NCBI GenBank assembly: GCA_002424525.1
Contig: DIKJ01000011.1
Location: forward strand, 1-16,866
DNA: 16,866 nucleotides
Direction of reading: 5' to 3'
DNA from: Bacteroidales bacterium UBA5621
Lineage (GTDB): Bacteria > Bacteroidota > Bacteroidia > Bacteroidales > VadinHA17
A model generated the notes under the pieces. The model saw nothing but the letters and a program-made list of their open reading frames with translations. It had not been told where the DNA came from and did not search any database. The position numbers were made by a program, and so were the translations under genes. Positions within the stretch are counted from its first letter, which is position 1, and each line of letters opens with the position of its first letter. Of this stretch, positions 1-6,151 are shown in pieces.

Positions 1-65
1 TGACCCTGATTTTTTTGAGTGTTGTTGTTTTGATGTTCTATTTTTTTATTATATAGAGTCGTTAG

Positions 66-124
66 GAGCTTAGAGCAGGGAGCGTGGAGCGTAGAGCGTG
101 GAGCGTAGAGCGTGGAGCGTAGAG
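66..124. repeat. 7-bp tandem array, GAGCGTG/GAGCGTA alternating
   Basis: Eight full 7-bp units plus a partial one can be read from 66: GAGCTTA, GAGCAGG, then GAGCGTG and GAGCGTA alternating three times, ending in GAG. The last base pair of units therefore forms a 14-bp higher-order repeat. The first two units are diverged, and the inner six are perfect. The array is intergenic, upstream of the MBL/rhodanese gene. Confidence 0.85.
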
Positions 125-140
125 GCAAGAAGAGGCTCTC

Positions 141-185
141 TTCGGACTTCGGACTTCGGACTTCCGGCTTCGGACTTCGGTCTTC
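141..185. repeat. 7-bp tandem array, TTCGGAC
   Basis: Six 7-bp units and a partial one: TTCGGAC three times, TTCCGGC, TTCGGAC, TTCGGTC, then TTC. It has the same 7-bp period as the array 16 bases upstream, but the unit is unrelated and is not its reverse complement. It ends 30 bases before the start codon at 216, so it probably lies in the promoter or 5' leader of that gene. Confidence 0.85.
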
Positions 186-215
186 AAAAAGAATATAAAC
201 TAAAAACTAAACAAT

Positions 216-1664
216 ATGTTAGTAATCCATTTCTTTGTCAATAAAATTGCACACAGTTCCTACCTGCTTGCCGGGTCGGGCGTTTGCGCAGTAATCGATC
301 CCCAGCGCGATACTGATGTCTATATCCGTGAAGCACGCGCTCTGGGCGTGGAGATCACACATATCCTTCAGACTCATCTGCATGCTGATTTTGTTTCCGG
401 GCATATGGACCTGGCCAGGAAGACCGGAGCAAAAATATATGTGGCAGCATCCGCGGAGTGCAGTTTTGATCATGTCCCGTTAAGGGAAGGGGACTCTTTT
501 GAGATTGAAGAAATGTCAGTAAGTGTACTGGAAACACCGGGACATACTCCCGAACACTTATGTTATGTTGTTACCGACAGGTCGAGGGGTGAGGATCCGG
601 TCGCTGCCTTTGTGGGGGATACCCTCTTCGTGGGTGACGTAGGACGTCCCGATCTCTTCCCGGAACTGGCAAATGAGCTTGCAGGAAAGCTCTACCACAG
701 CCTTCATGATAAAATCATGAAACTTCCGGACTTCTGTGAAGTATATCCTGCCCATGGCGCAGGCTCGCTATGCGGACGGGCAATGGGCGCCAAGCGCACT
801 ACCACCATTGGTTATGAACGTAAATATAACAGTGCATTACAGATCAAAGACAAAGCTGATTTCATCAGATCGCTGACGCAGGATATGCCTCCGGCCCCCG
901 ACCATTTCAGCCGTTGCAGTGATATAAACCGCAAGGGTCCCGGATTGTTGTCGGAACTGCCTGTCATGAAGGAACTGAATCCCGGAGCATTCATGAAAAT
1001 GATGGAAGATGACAATACAGCAATTCTCGACACACGCAGTTACCTCGCATTTGGCAGTCAGCACATACCCGGAGCCTGGCATCTTGATATCAATGGCAAC
1101 CTTCCGACATTCGCCGGCTGGGTCCTGCCCACCGGAAAGGACTTGTTACTGGTGGCTGAGGATTATGAACAGGCAAAAAAGACAAATATGTGGTTGCGTC
1201 GCGTAGGAATGGATCGTATCACAGGCTATCTCGACGGCGGTATGGTTGCATGGAGTGTTGCAGGTCTCAAAACAAGTCACACCACTCAGATATCTGCAGA
1301 GGACCTGCATGATATGATCGCAGGATCTTCCAACTTCGTGTTGCTCGATGTAAGAGGCACAGCAGAATATGCGGACAATCATATTAAGGGAGCCGTTAAC
1401 ATACCTGTTGCCGATCTGCGCACACGGCACAATGAGCTCAGCACAGAGGATCCTGTAATACTCATCTGCAGCTCAGGGAACCGCTCCAGCCTCGGCACCA
1501 GTATTCTGAGCCAGCAAGGCTTTAAAAACCTTTTCAATGTTGCAGGCGGCATGTCAGGTTACAGTGCAGCCGGTTATACAAAGCATTGCCGTGTTTGCTT
1601 CAATCCTCACGGGTCACGGTTCTTTTCAAAAGTAGAAGAAGTCAAACCACACTTTATGCAATGA
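216..1664 (+). CDS. MBL-fold metallohydrolase with two rhodanese domains (persulfide dioxygenase/sulfurtransferase-like)
   Basis: A 482-residue cytoplasmic protein. Residues 1-250 form a glyoxalase II/ETHE1-type metallo-beta-lactamase domain with THLHAD (His54, His56, Asp58), PGHT (His110), GDTLF (Asp135) and PAHG (His180). Residues about 262-352 are a first rhodanese domain lacking a catalytic cysteine. Residues about 360-455 are a second one with an intact active loop, CSSGNR (Cys418). The tail has HCRVCFNPHG. Proteins of this architecture are linked to oxidation of glutathione or other low-molecular persulfides and to sulfane-sulfur transfer; the exact substrate here is inferred. The usual last His of HxHxDH is Phe59, so the second metal site of binuclear relatives is incomplete, which would suit a mononuclear-iron enzyme. 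The start follows an A-rich leader without Shine-Dalgarno. It appears to be monocistronic. The family is confident, the substrate is not. Confidence 0.88.
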   Translation: MLVIHFFVNKIAHSSYLLAGSGVCAVIDPQRDTDVYIREARALGVEITHILQTHLHADFVSGHMDLARKTGAKIYVAASAECSFDHVPLREGDSFEIEEMSVSVLETPGHTPEHLCYVVTDRSRGEDPVAAFVGDTLFVGDVGRPDLFPELANELAGKLYHSLHDKIMKLPDFCEVYPAHGAGSLCGRAMGAKRTTTIGYERKYNSALQIKDKADFIRSLTQDMPPAPDHFSRCSDINRKGPGLLSELPVMKELNPGAFMKMMEDDNTAILDTRSYLAFGSQHIPGAWHLDINGNLPTFAGWVLPTGKDLLLVAEDYEQAKKTNMWLRRVGMDRITGYLDGGMVAWSVAGLKTSHTTQISAEDLHDMIAGSSNFVLLDVRGTAEYADNHIKGAVNIPVADLRTRHNELSTEDPVILICSSGNRSSLGTSILSQQGFKNLFNVAGGMSGYSAAGYTKHCRVCFNPHGSRFFSKVEEVKPHFMQ

Positions 1665-1915
1665 TCCGGAAGCATACTTCAGAAAGGCAGTTAAGGCGAT
1701 ATCACCCTGCCAAAATTATTTAAAGTAAATGACTGGGTCGTTGTGATACCTATGTCAGTCCTGATAATATTATTCCTTATATGGATTGAAAACAGGGGAT
1801 TATGATGCAATCGAATAAAAATTGATAAATTTGGCGTAAACATCAGTTTTTCATAATTCATTTCAATTCTGACATCAGTCAGGATGTAACAACAGGGTCC
1901 GTGAAGAATACCGGA
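1665..1915. other. Intergenic gap with a possible small membrane peptide remnant
   Basis: No conventional gene is visible. One plus-strand frame from CTG at 1707 to the TGA at 1803-1805 reads about 32 codons. It encodes a short basic stretch, one strongly hydrophobic helix (VVVIPMSVLIILFLIW) and ENRGL. The only in-frame ATG, at 1752, would give a 17-residue peptide, so this is either a CTG-started small protein, the tail of a decayed gene, or chance. The downstream part holds a candidate promoter box at 1826-1833. Confidence 0.4.
1826..1833 (+). promoter_or_regulatory. Candidate Bacteroidota -7 box for the CDF/J-protein/mgtE operon
   Basis: TAAATTTG matches the Bacteroidota primary-sigma -7 consensus TAnnTTTG exactly. 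It lies about 83 bases before the preferred CDF start. No clear TTG -33 element is found 19-21 bases upstream, so this rests on the -7 box and position only. Confidence 0.3.
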
Positions 1916-2824
1916 ATGGCAGTTTCCCGGAGGGTAAGAAAAATAAAAGAGGTCACCTTAATCGGCTCTTTTATTAATATATTGCTTACAGCAGGAAAAA
2001 TCACTGCCGGTATTGCAGGAAAGAGCTCTGCAATGATAGCTGACGGTGTCCACTCATTATCGGACCTGTTAACAGATATAATCGTAATTATATTTGTCGG
2101 GGTCTCAGGAAAAGAGAGGGATAGTGACCACCGGTATGGTCACGGGAAATATGAAACTTTCGCGACCATGCTTGTAAGTTTAATCCTGTTTCTGGTCGGC
2201 ACTGGTATTTTCTGGTCCGGCGCCAGAAAAGTAATTGATTCCATAAATGGTTTATCAATTGAACAGCCGGGATTAATCGCTCTTTATGCGGCACTTGTTT
2301 CGATCCTAAGTAAGGAGGCTTTGTTCTGGTACACTAAGATAGCCGGCAGAGATATAAACAGCCAGGCCCTTGTTGCCAATGCATGGCACCACCGGTCTGA
2401 CGCATTCACATCAATGGGAACCGCTCTGGGCATCTCAGGGGCAATCTTCCTTGGGGAGAAATGGAGAATACTGGACCCGGTTGCCGGAATAATTGTAAGT
2501 CTGTTCATTTTGAAAATAGCCTGGAAGATTGCCAATCCCAGTGTTAAGGAACTGCTGGAGAGTTCCCTCCCGGCAGAAACGGAGAATGATATTTCAGAAA
2601 TAATTAATACTACCCCCGGGGTTGAGTGCTTCCACAACCTCAGAACACGGAAAATCGGCGAAGCAATAGCAATTGATGTGCATGTAAAGGTCGATAAGGA
2701 GCTTTCCGTTGAATCATCACATCAAATAGCATCGGAAATTGAGAATTCCCTCAGGGAGAAATTCGGTTCCCATTCACATATAGGCATTCATATTGAACCT
2801 TTTTACGGGCATACTGAGACTTGA
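1916..2824 (+). CDS. Cation diffusion facilitator (CDF) family metal efflux transporter
   Basis: An inner-membrane metal/proton antiporter of the CDF family, 302 residues from ATG 1916, or 307 from GTG 1901. I prefer the ATG because GTG starts are rare in this phylum and the protein then begins with the usual short basic stretch before helix 1. It has six membrane helices within about residues 15-205 and a C-terminal cytoplasmic ferredoxin-like domain (about 210-302). Numbered from GTG 1901, the transport site reads His51-x3-Asp55 in helix 2 and His163-x3-Asp167 in helix 5, the HD-HD arrangement common in zinc/cadmium exporters. The DHRYGHGKYE loop (76-85) and several C-terminal histidines (245, 261, 293, 297) are typical of regulatory zinc sites. 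It is the first gene of an operon with a J-domain protein and mgtE. The family is confident; zinc preference is inferred. Confidence 0.9.
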   Translation: MAVSRRVRKIKEVTLIGSFINILLTAGKITAGIAGKSSAMIADGVHSLSDLLTDIIVIIFVGVSGKERDSDHRYGHGKYETFATMLVSLILFLVGTGIFWSGARKVIDSINGLSIEQPGLIALYAALVSILSKEALFWYTKIAGRDINSQALVANAWHHRSDAFTSMGTALGISGAIFLGEKWRILDPVAGIIVSLFILKIAWKIANPSVKELLESSLPAETENDISEIINTTPGVECFHNLRTRKIGEAIAIDVHVKVDKELSVESSHQIASEIENSLREKFGSHSHIGIHIEPFYGHTET

Positions 2825-2829
2825 ATCAA

Positions 2830-3636
2830 ATGAAAGACTATTACAAAATTCTCGGACTGAACAGAGACTCGTCCATTGAAACGATAAAGCAGAAATTCAA
2901 GGAACTGGCCTTTGAATACCATCCTGATGTAAGTGACAACAGGGATGCAGGTGAGATCTTCATTGAGATTTATGAAGCATACCACATTTTAAGCCATCCC
3001 GACAAAAAGAAAAGTTATGACCTGTTGCATGATAAATACATCAACAACATCAGGACTTTCATTCCCGACGAAGAATCTGTCAGGGATGATATCAATAATA
3101 TATCGGACAGAGCCAGGGCAAATGCAAGGCAAAAAGCACAGGTCAGATACAACGATTTTATAAAGGATCTGGATTGCTTCTTTACTGAAGGGCTGAAGGC
3201 TGATGGAGTGCCCTTTTCGTACAATATGCACAAAAATATTGGTATTTCCGGCGGAATAGGGCCAATGGGAAGCATTAAATCAAAAACAGTAAGTATCCCC
3301 GTGCCCAGGAGCAAAAAGGCTCTCCGGCTGCATCTCACAGGATTTGCAATTAAAGCACTATTCTTTGTATTTGCCATTCTTACCCCCCGGATTGAATTAT
3401 ATGAAGGTGCCGGAATTTTAACAAAAGTCCTTTTTCCGGCAGCCGTCCTGCTGACCGGAGGGCTGGTAACACACCTGGTTTACTTTCTTAACGGCACCAA
3501 ATCAAAATTTTTCCATGCCAGGAAATATTTTCTTACAGAAAAGTACAGAGCGAAAGGATATAAAAGAGGATTTCATCCTATGGTATCAACAACACCTGTT
3601 GGAATAATAAGTTATTTCCTGCGGTTAATATTCTGA
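2830..3636 (+). CDS. Membrane-anchored J-domain (DnaJ-like, type III) protein
   Basis: A 268-residue protein beginning with a canonical J-domain (residues 1-70: MKDYYKILGL, HPD at 31-33, and the DKKKSYDLL helix IV region). The HPD tripeptide is what stimulates DnaK ATPase activity. There is no Gly/Phe linker, zinc finger or DnaJ C-terminal substrate domain. Instead a charged middle (71-160) leads to two predicted membrane helices (about 168-187 and 197-220) and a basic tail, so it is probably a DnaK co-chaperone held at the inner membrane. ATG 2830 is chosen over the TTG at 2821, because the TTG overlaps the CDF stop and the ATG gives the standard J-domain N-terminus. It lies 5 bases after the CDF gene and 11 before mgtE. 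A role in folding or turnover of the flanking transporters is inference. Family-specific clients are unknown. Confidence 0.85.
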   Translation: MKDYYKILGLNRDSSIETIKQKFKELAFEYHPDVSDNRDAGEIFIEIYEAYHILSHPDKKKSYDLLHDKYINNIRTFIPDEESVRDDINNISDRARANARQKAQVRYNDFIKDLDCFFTEGLKADGVPFSYNMHKNIGISGGIGPMGSIKSKTVSIPVPRSKKALRLHLTGFAIKALFFVFAILTPRIELYEGAGILTKVLFPAAVLLTGGLVTHLVYFLNGTKSKFFHARKYFLTEKYRAKGYKRGFHPMVSTTPVGIISYFLRLIF

Positions 3637-3642
3637 GGAGGG
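3635..3642 (+). promoter_or_regulatory. Strong Shine-Dalgarno for mgtE
   Basis: GAGGAGGG starts inside the stop codon of the J-domain gene and ends 5 bases before ATG 3648. A strong site is unusual for this window, where most starts have none. It fixes the mgtE start and suggests tight coupling with the gene before it. Confidence 0.7.
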
Positions 3643-3647
3643 ATAAT

Positions 3648-4982
3648 ATGATTGAAATGATAGAAAAATTCCACGAACTGATAGCACTGAGGGAATGGAA
3701 AATTTTGCGCCAGGAGTTAAGCACGATAGAAGAGATCAATATTGCGGAGATAATTGAAGAACTAACTGAAGGGGAGGATATTGTGGTATTTCGCCTGTTA
3801 TCCAGCAAACAGGCGAAAAACACATTCCAGTTTCTTTCTCATGAGAAGCAGGAACAGATCATTGAAGGACTTGCAAGAAATTCAACCAGGCTCTCTGCCC
3901 TGCTGAACGATCTGGATCCGGACGACCGAACCGCTTTCTTTGAGGAACTGCCCGGTCAGGTTTCGCAAAGGCTGATCCAGCTGTTGTCGCCTGAAGAACG
4001 CAAGATAGCTGTACAGCTGCTTGGCTATCCCGAAGAGAGTATCGGAAGGCTCATGACTCCGGAGTTTGTAGCGGTAAAACCTCATTTTACCGTTAGCCAG
4101 ACGCTGGAACATGTCAGAAAATTCGGCCATAATTCTGAAACCCTTAATGTTATATATGTAGTTGAAGACAACTGGAAACTGATAGATGATATCAAGATCA
4201 GGGAAATACTGCTTGCTCATCCTGACCAGTTTGTCAGGGATCTTATGGATGATCGTTACGTATCGCTCAATGCATATGATGATCAGGAGTCTGCCATACG
4301 GGTTTTCAAGGATCATGACAGGGTGGCCCTGCCGGTGACCGATAGTGAAGGGATCCTTCTGGGTATTGTAACGTTCGATGATATAATGGACGTTGAAGAA
4401 GAAGAGGTTACCGAGGACTTTCATAAATTCGGTTCGTTTCAGAATGCCATTATAAATCCTCTTAAAGCAAGGGCAGGCCTCATGTATCAGAAACGTATCC
4501 TCTGGCTGACCATACTTGTGTTCATGAACGTATTTTCGGGTGCCGCCATTGCCGGGTTTGAAAATGTCATACAATCCACTGTTTCCCTTCTGTTCTTCCT
4601 TCCCCTCCTGATCGGAAGCGGAGGGAATGCGGGTTCCCAGTCTGCAACACTTATGATACGTTCGCTGGCAGTTGGGGATGTCGAGGTGAGCGATTGGGTG
4701 AGGCTGGTCGGCAAGGAGTTCCTTGTATCCTTTCTGCTGGGGATCACCATGGCGGCAGGCATTTCACTTATAGCAAGCTTCAGGGCTCCTGAAATTATTA
4801 TTGTTGTGGCGATAACAATGGTTTTAACTGTGATGGCAGGTAGTCTGGTAGGGTTAACAATACCATTTATTTTCACGAAACTAAATCTCGACCCTGCCGC
4901 GGCCAGTGCCCCGCTCATCACATCCATAGCGGATATTGTGGGCGTTTTAATTTATTTCTCAATTGCCGCATGGTATCTGTGA
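3648..4982 (+). CDS. mgtE: Magnesium transporter MgtE
   Basis: A 444-residue magnesium channel/transporter of the inner membrane, full length for the family. Residues about 15-130 are the helical MgtE N domain, 135-255 the paired CBS domains that sense cytoplasmic Mg2+ (including FVRDLM and ALPVTDSEGILLGIVTFDDIMD), 256-280 the plug helix, and 282-444 five membrane helices. The signature GSGGNAGSQSATL is at 323-335. Asp429 in the last helix (SIADIVG) sits where the ion-coordinating pore aspartate of Thermus MgtE is found. Nothing is truncated. It has a strong Shine-Dalgarno and is the third gene of the CDF/J-protein/mgtE operon, so Mg2+ uptake and efflux of another divalent ion would be co-expressed. 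CBS-domain gating gives post-translational control; no Mg2+ riboswitch is visible in the 11-base gap. Confidence 0.95.
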   Translation: MIEMIEKFHELIALREWKILRQELSTIEEINIAEIIEELTEGEDIVVFRLLSSKQAKNTFQFLSHEKQEQIIEGLARNSTRLSALLNDLDPDDRTAFFEELPGQVSQRLIQLLSPEERKIAVQLLGYPEESIGRLMTPEFVAVKPHFTVSQTLEHVRKFGHNSETLNVIYVVEDNWKLIDDIKIREILLAHPDQFVRDLMDDRYVSLNAYDDQESAIRVFKDHDRVALPVTDSEGILLGIVTFDDIMDVEEEEVTEDFHKFGSFQNAIINPLKARAGLMYQKRILWLTILVFMNVFSGAAIAGFENVIQSTVSLLFFLPLLIGSGGNAGSQSATLMIRSLAVGDVEVSDWVRLVGKEFLVSFLLGITMAAGISLIASFRAPEIIIVVAITMVLTVMAGSLVGLTIPFIFTKLNLDPAAASAPLITSIADIVGVLIYFSIAAWYL

Positions 4983-5069
4983 AGACGATGCCAGAACTGA
5001 TTTTCGTACCTCTGAAAAAGGAGCGCCAGCCCGCCTGGCAATTCCCGTTTATGAGAAAGATCTGCAGGC

Positions 5070-6041
5070 TCAGGAATCAAAAGTAAATGCGCTCCTGACC
5101 AGTTCGAGGCTTTTCGGAACAGCGGTCATGGGGTCTTCATTGCCCTCAAACTCAACGGAGACATAACCCATGTAATCAACTTTCCTGAATATTTCCGCAA
5201 CCCGCTGGTAATCGATATCGAGTGTATACCATTTCCCTCCTCCATAATAGGTTTTTGCCTGGATCAGGAAAGTTTTTGGCGCCATCATTTCAAGCTGTTC
5301 ATACTGGTCCTCCAGGAAATTGCCTGTATCGGAAGTGATCTGAAGCCAGGGAGAGTCTATAGCATTAACTATTCTCAGGACGCCCGCGGCAGTCCGACCC
5401 AGTCCCCAGTGGTTCTCAAGTCCGAGAACAACGCCGCATTTTTCTGCAGTGGGAATGCATTTCCCTATTGCATCGATCACCCACTCAAACCCCTGATCAA
5501 CAGTGTACCCTTCGAGGATCGGCTCAATTCCTTTATTCGCCATCAGATCATCGAAAGATTTTGTGGTGTTCCATCTGCCTGTGTTAAGCCTCATGGTGGG
5601 AATGCCCAGCATATAGGCAAGTTCAATCTGCCTGATGGTTTTGGCAATCTCCTCATCCCTTTTGCTCTTTTCAGGCCAGACAAAACCCTGATGGGTAGAA
5701 AATCCCATTATGTCAAGCCCTGCATGAAACGACTGACGCTTGAGTTTCTGAAGGTAGCTGTTCTCTTCCGATTGCATCTGCATAAGCAAGAACTCAATCC
5801 CGTCGAATCCCATCCTGGCTGCATTTTCAATGCAATCTTCGATGGGGGAGTTCTCCTTCGGCCCGTTAAACTGCCAGAATGAGTAGGTTGAGACTCCTAT
5901 CCTGTTCCTTCGGCTGGTTCCGGAACTAACTCCCCGGCCCTCCTCCGGCGATTTTTTTGCATCGGAGCATGAAATTCCAAGACTGGCGGTTGCTGCAGCC
6001 ATTGCAGCTTTCCTGATGAACGAACGGCGTGTTGTATCCAT
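5070..6041 (-). CDS. Tat-exported sugar phosphate isomerase/epimerase-like TIM-barrel protein
   Basis: A 323-residue protein of the xylose isomerase-like TIM barrel (AP endonuclease 2) superfamily. ATG at 6041 is chosen over a start 14 codons upstream, because it places a Tat signal directly at the N-terminus: TRRSFIRKAAMAAATASLG with the twin arginines at 5-6. A cysteine (Cys25, GISC) follows, but the lipobox is weak, so lipidation is uncertain. The barrel runs from about residue 46 (NRIGVSTYSFW) to 320. Likely metal-site residues are Glu209 (GLEN), Asp238 (SDTG) and Glu297 or Glu299 (SVEFEG). The position where relatives often have His (HxKD) reads Gln261 (IQAKTYYGGG). The substrate cannot be named; relatives act on sugars, inosose or hydroxypyruvate, and exported Bacteroidota members are commonly linked to glycan or polyol use. 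It is transcribed divergently from the AbgT transporter and convergently with mgtE. Confidence 0.82.
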   Translation of the reverse strand: MDTTRRSFIRKAAMAAATASLGISCSDAKKSPEEGRGVSSGTSRRNRIGVSTYSFWQFNGPKENSPIEDCIENAARMGFDGIEFLLMQMQSEENSYLQKLKRQSFHAGLDIMGFSTHQGFVWPEKSKRDEEIAKTIRQIELAYMLGIPTMRLNTGRWNTTKSFDDLMANKGIEPILEGYTVDQGFEWVIDAIGKCIPTAEKCGVVLGLENHWGLGRTAAGVLRIVNAIDSPWLQITSDTGNFLEDQYEQLEMMAPKTFLIQAKTYYGGGKWYTLDIDYQRVAEIFRKVDYMGYVSVEFEGNEDPMTAVPKSLELVRSAFTFDS

Positions 6042-6151
6042 AATTGTTTTTATTTTAAAAATAAAAAAAAATCCGTTCCACAAAGAATTTAATTATATTG
6101 AACAACCTGACCGGATAAAGATCGGGCAGGATTTATAAATTTGCCGGTAGT
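6042..6151. promoter_or_regulatory. Divergent promoter region
   Basis: 110 bases separate the start codons of the minus-strand isomerase-like gene and the plus-strand AbgT gene. The region is AT-rich with an A/T homopolymer patch at about 6047-6070. It must carry promoters for both genes. The only exact -7 box found is on the plus strand at 6136-6143; no exact CAAAnnTA was found for the minus-strand gene. Confidence 0.5.
6136..6143 (+). promoter_or_regulatory. Candidate -7 box immediately before the AbgT gene
   Basis: TAAATTTG matches TAnnTTTG exactly but ends only 8 bases before ATG 6152, so a transcript from it would be leaderless or nearly so. No good TTG -33 element is at the expected distance. 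Confidence 0.25.

Larger units (their letters stand above)
1..215. other. Non-coding 5' region with two heptamer arrays
   Basis: No gene is visible here. The first 60 bases are T-rich. They are followed by two short tandem arrays, annotated separately, and then by an A-rich leader (about 186-215) leading into the ATG at 216 without a Shine-Dalgarno site, which is the usual Bacteroidota start context. A small perfect inverted repeat, GAAGAG-GCT-CTCTTC, lies between the arrays at 129-143; it is too short to be called a terminator. No convincing promoter box was found. Confidence 0.6.

Noticed and set aside
66..185. Possible CRISPR array or iteron origin
   Set aside because: The units are 7 bp and directly contiguous without spacers, and there is no neighbouring cas or replication-initiator gene. 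They are simple tandem repeats.
2821..2829. TTG start for the J-domain protein
   Set aside because: ATG 2830 gives the canonical MKDYYKILG J-domain beginning; TTG would overlap the previous stop and has no ribosome site.
3882..4574. 230-codon open frame antisense to mgtE
   Set aside because: It lies wholly inside a confident MgtE gene, and its translation has no recognisable domain or start signal.
5025..5039. GCCAG-CCCGC-CTGGC hairpin as a terminator between mgtE and the convergent isomerase-like gene
   Set aside because: The stem is only 5 bp, with no T tract on either strand.
4963..5166. 67-codon plus-strand open frame after mgtE
   Set aside because: It overlaps the mgtE end and the isomerase-like gene end, with no conserved features and no ribosome site.
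5409..5882. 157-codon plus-strand open frame
   Set aside because: It is a shadow of the isomerase-like gene on the other strand, whose conserved barrel motifs cover the same bases.
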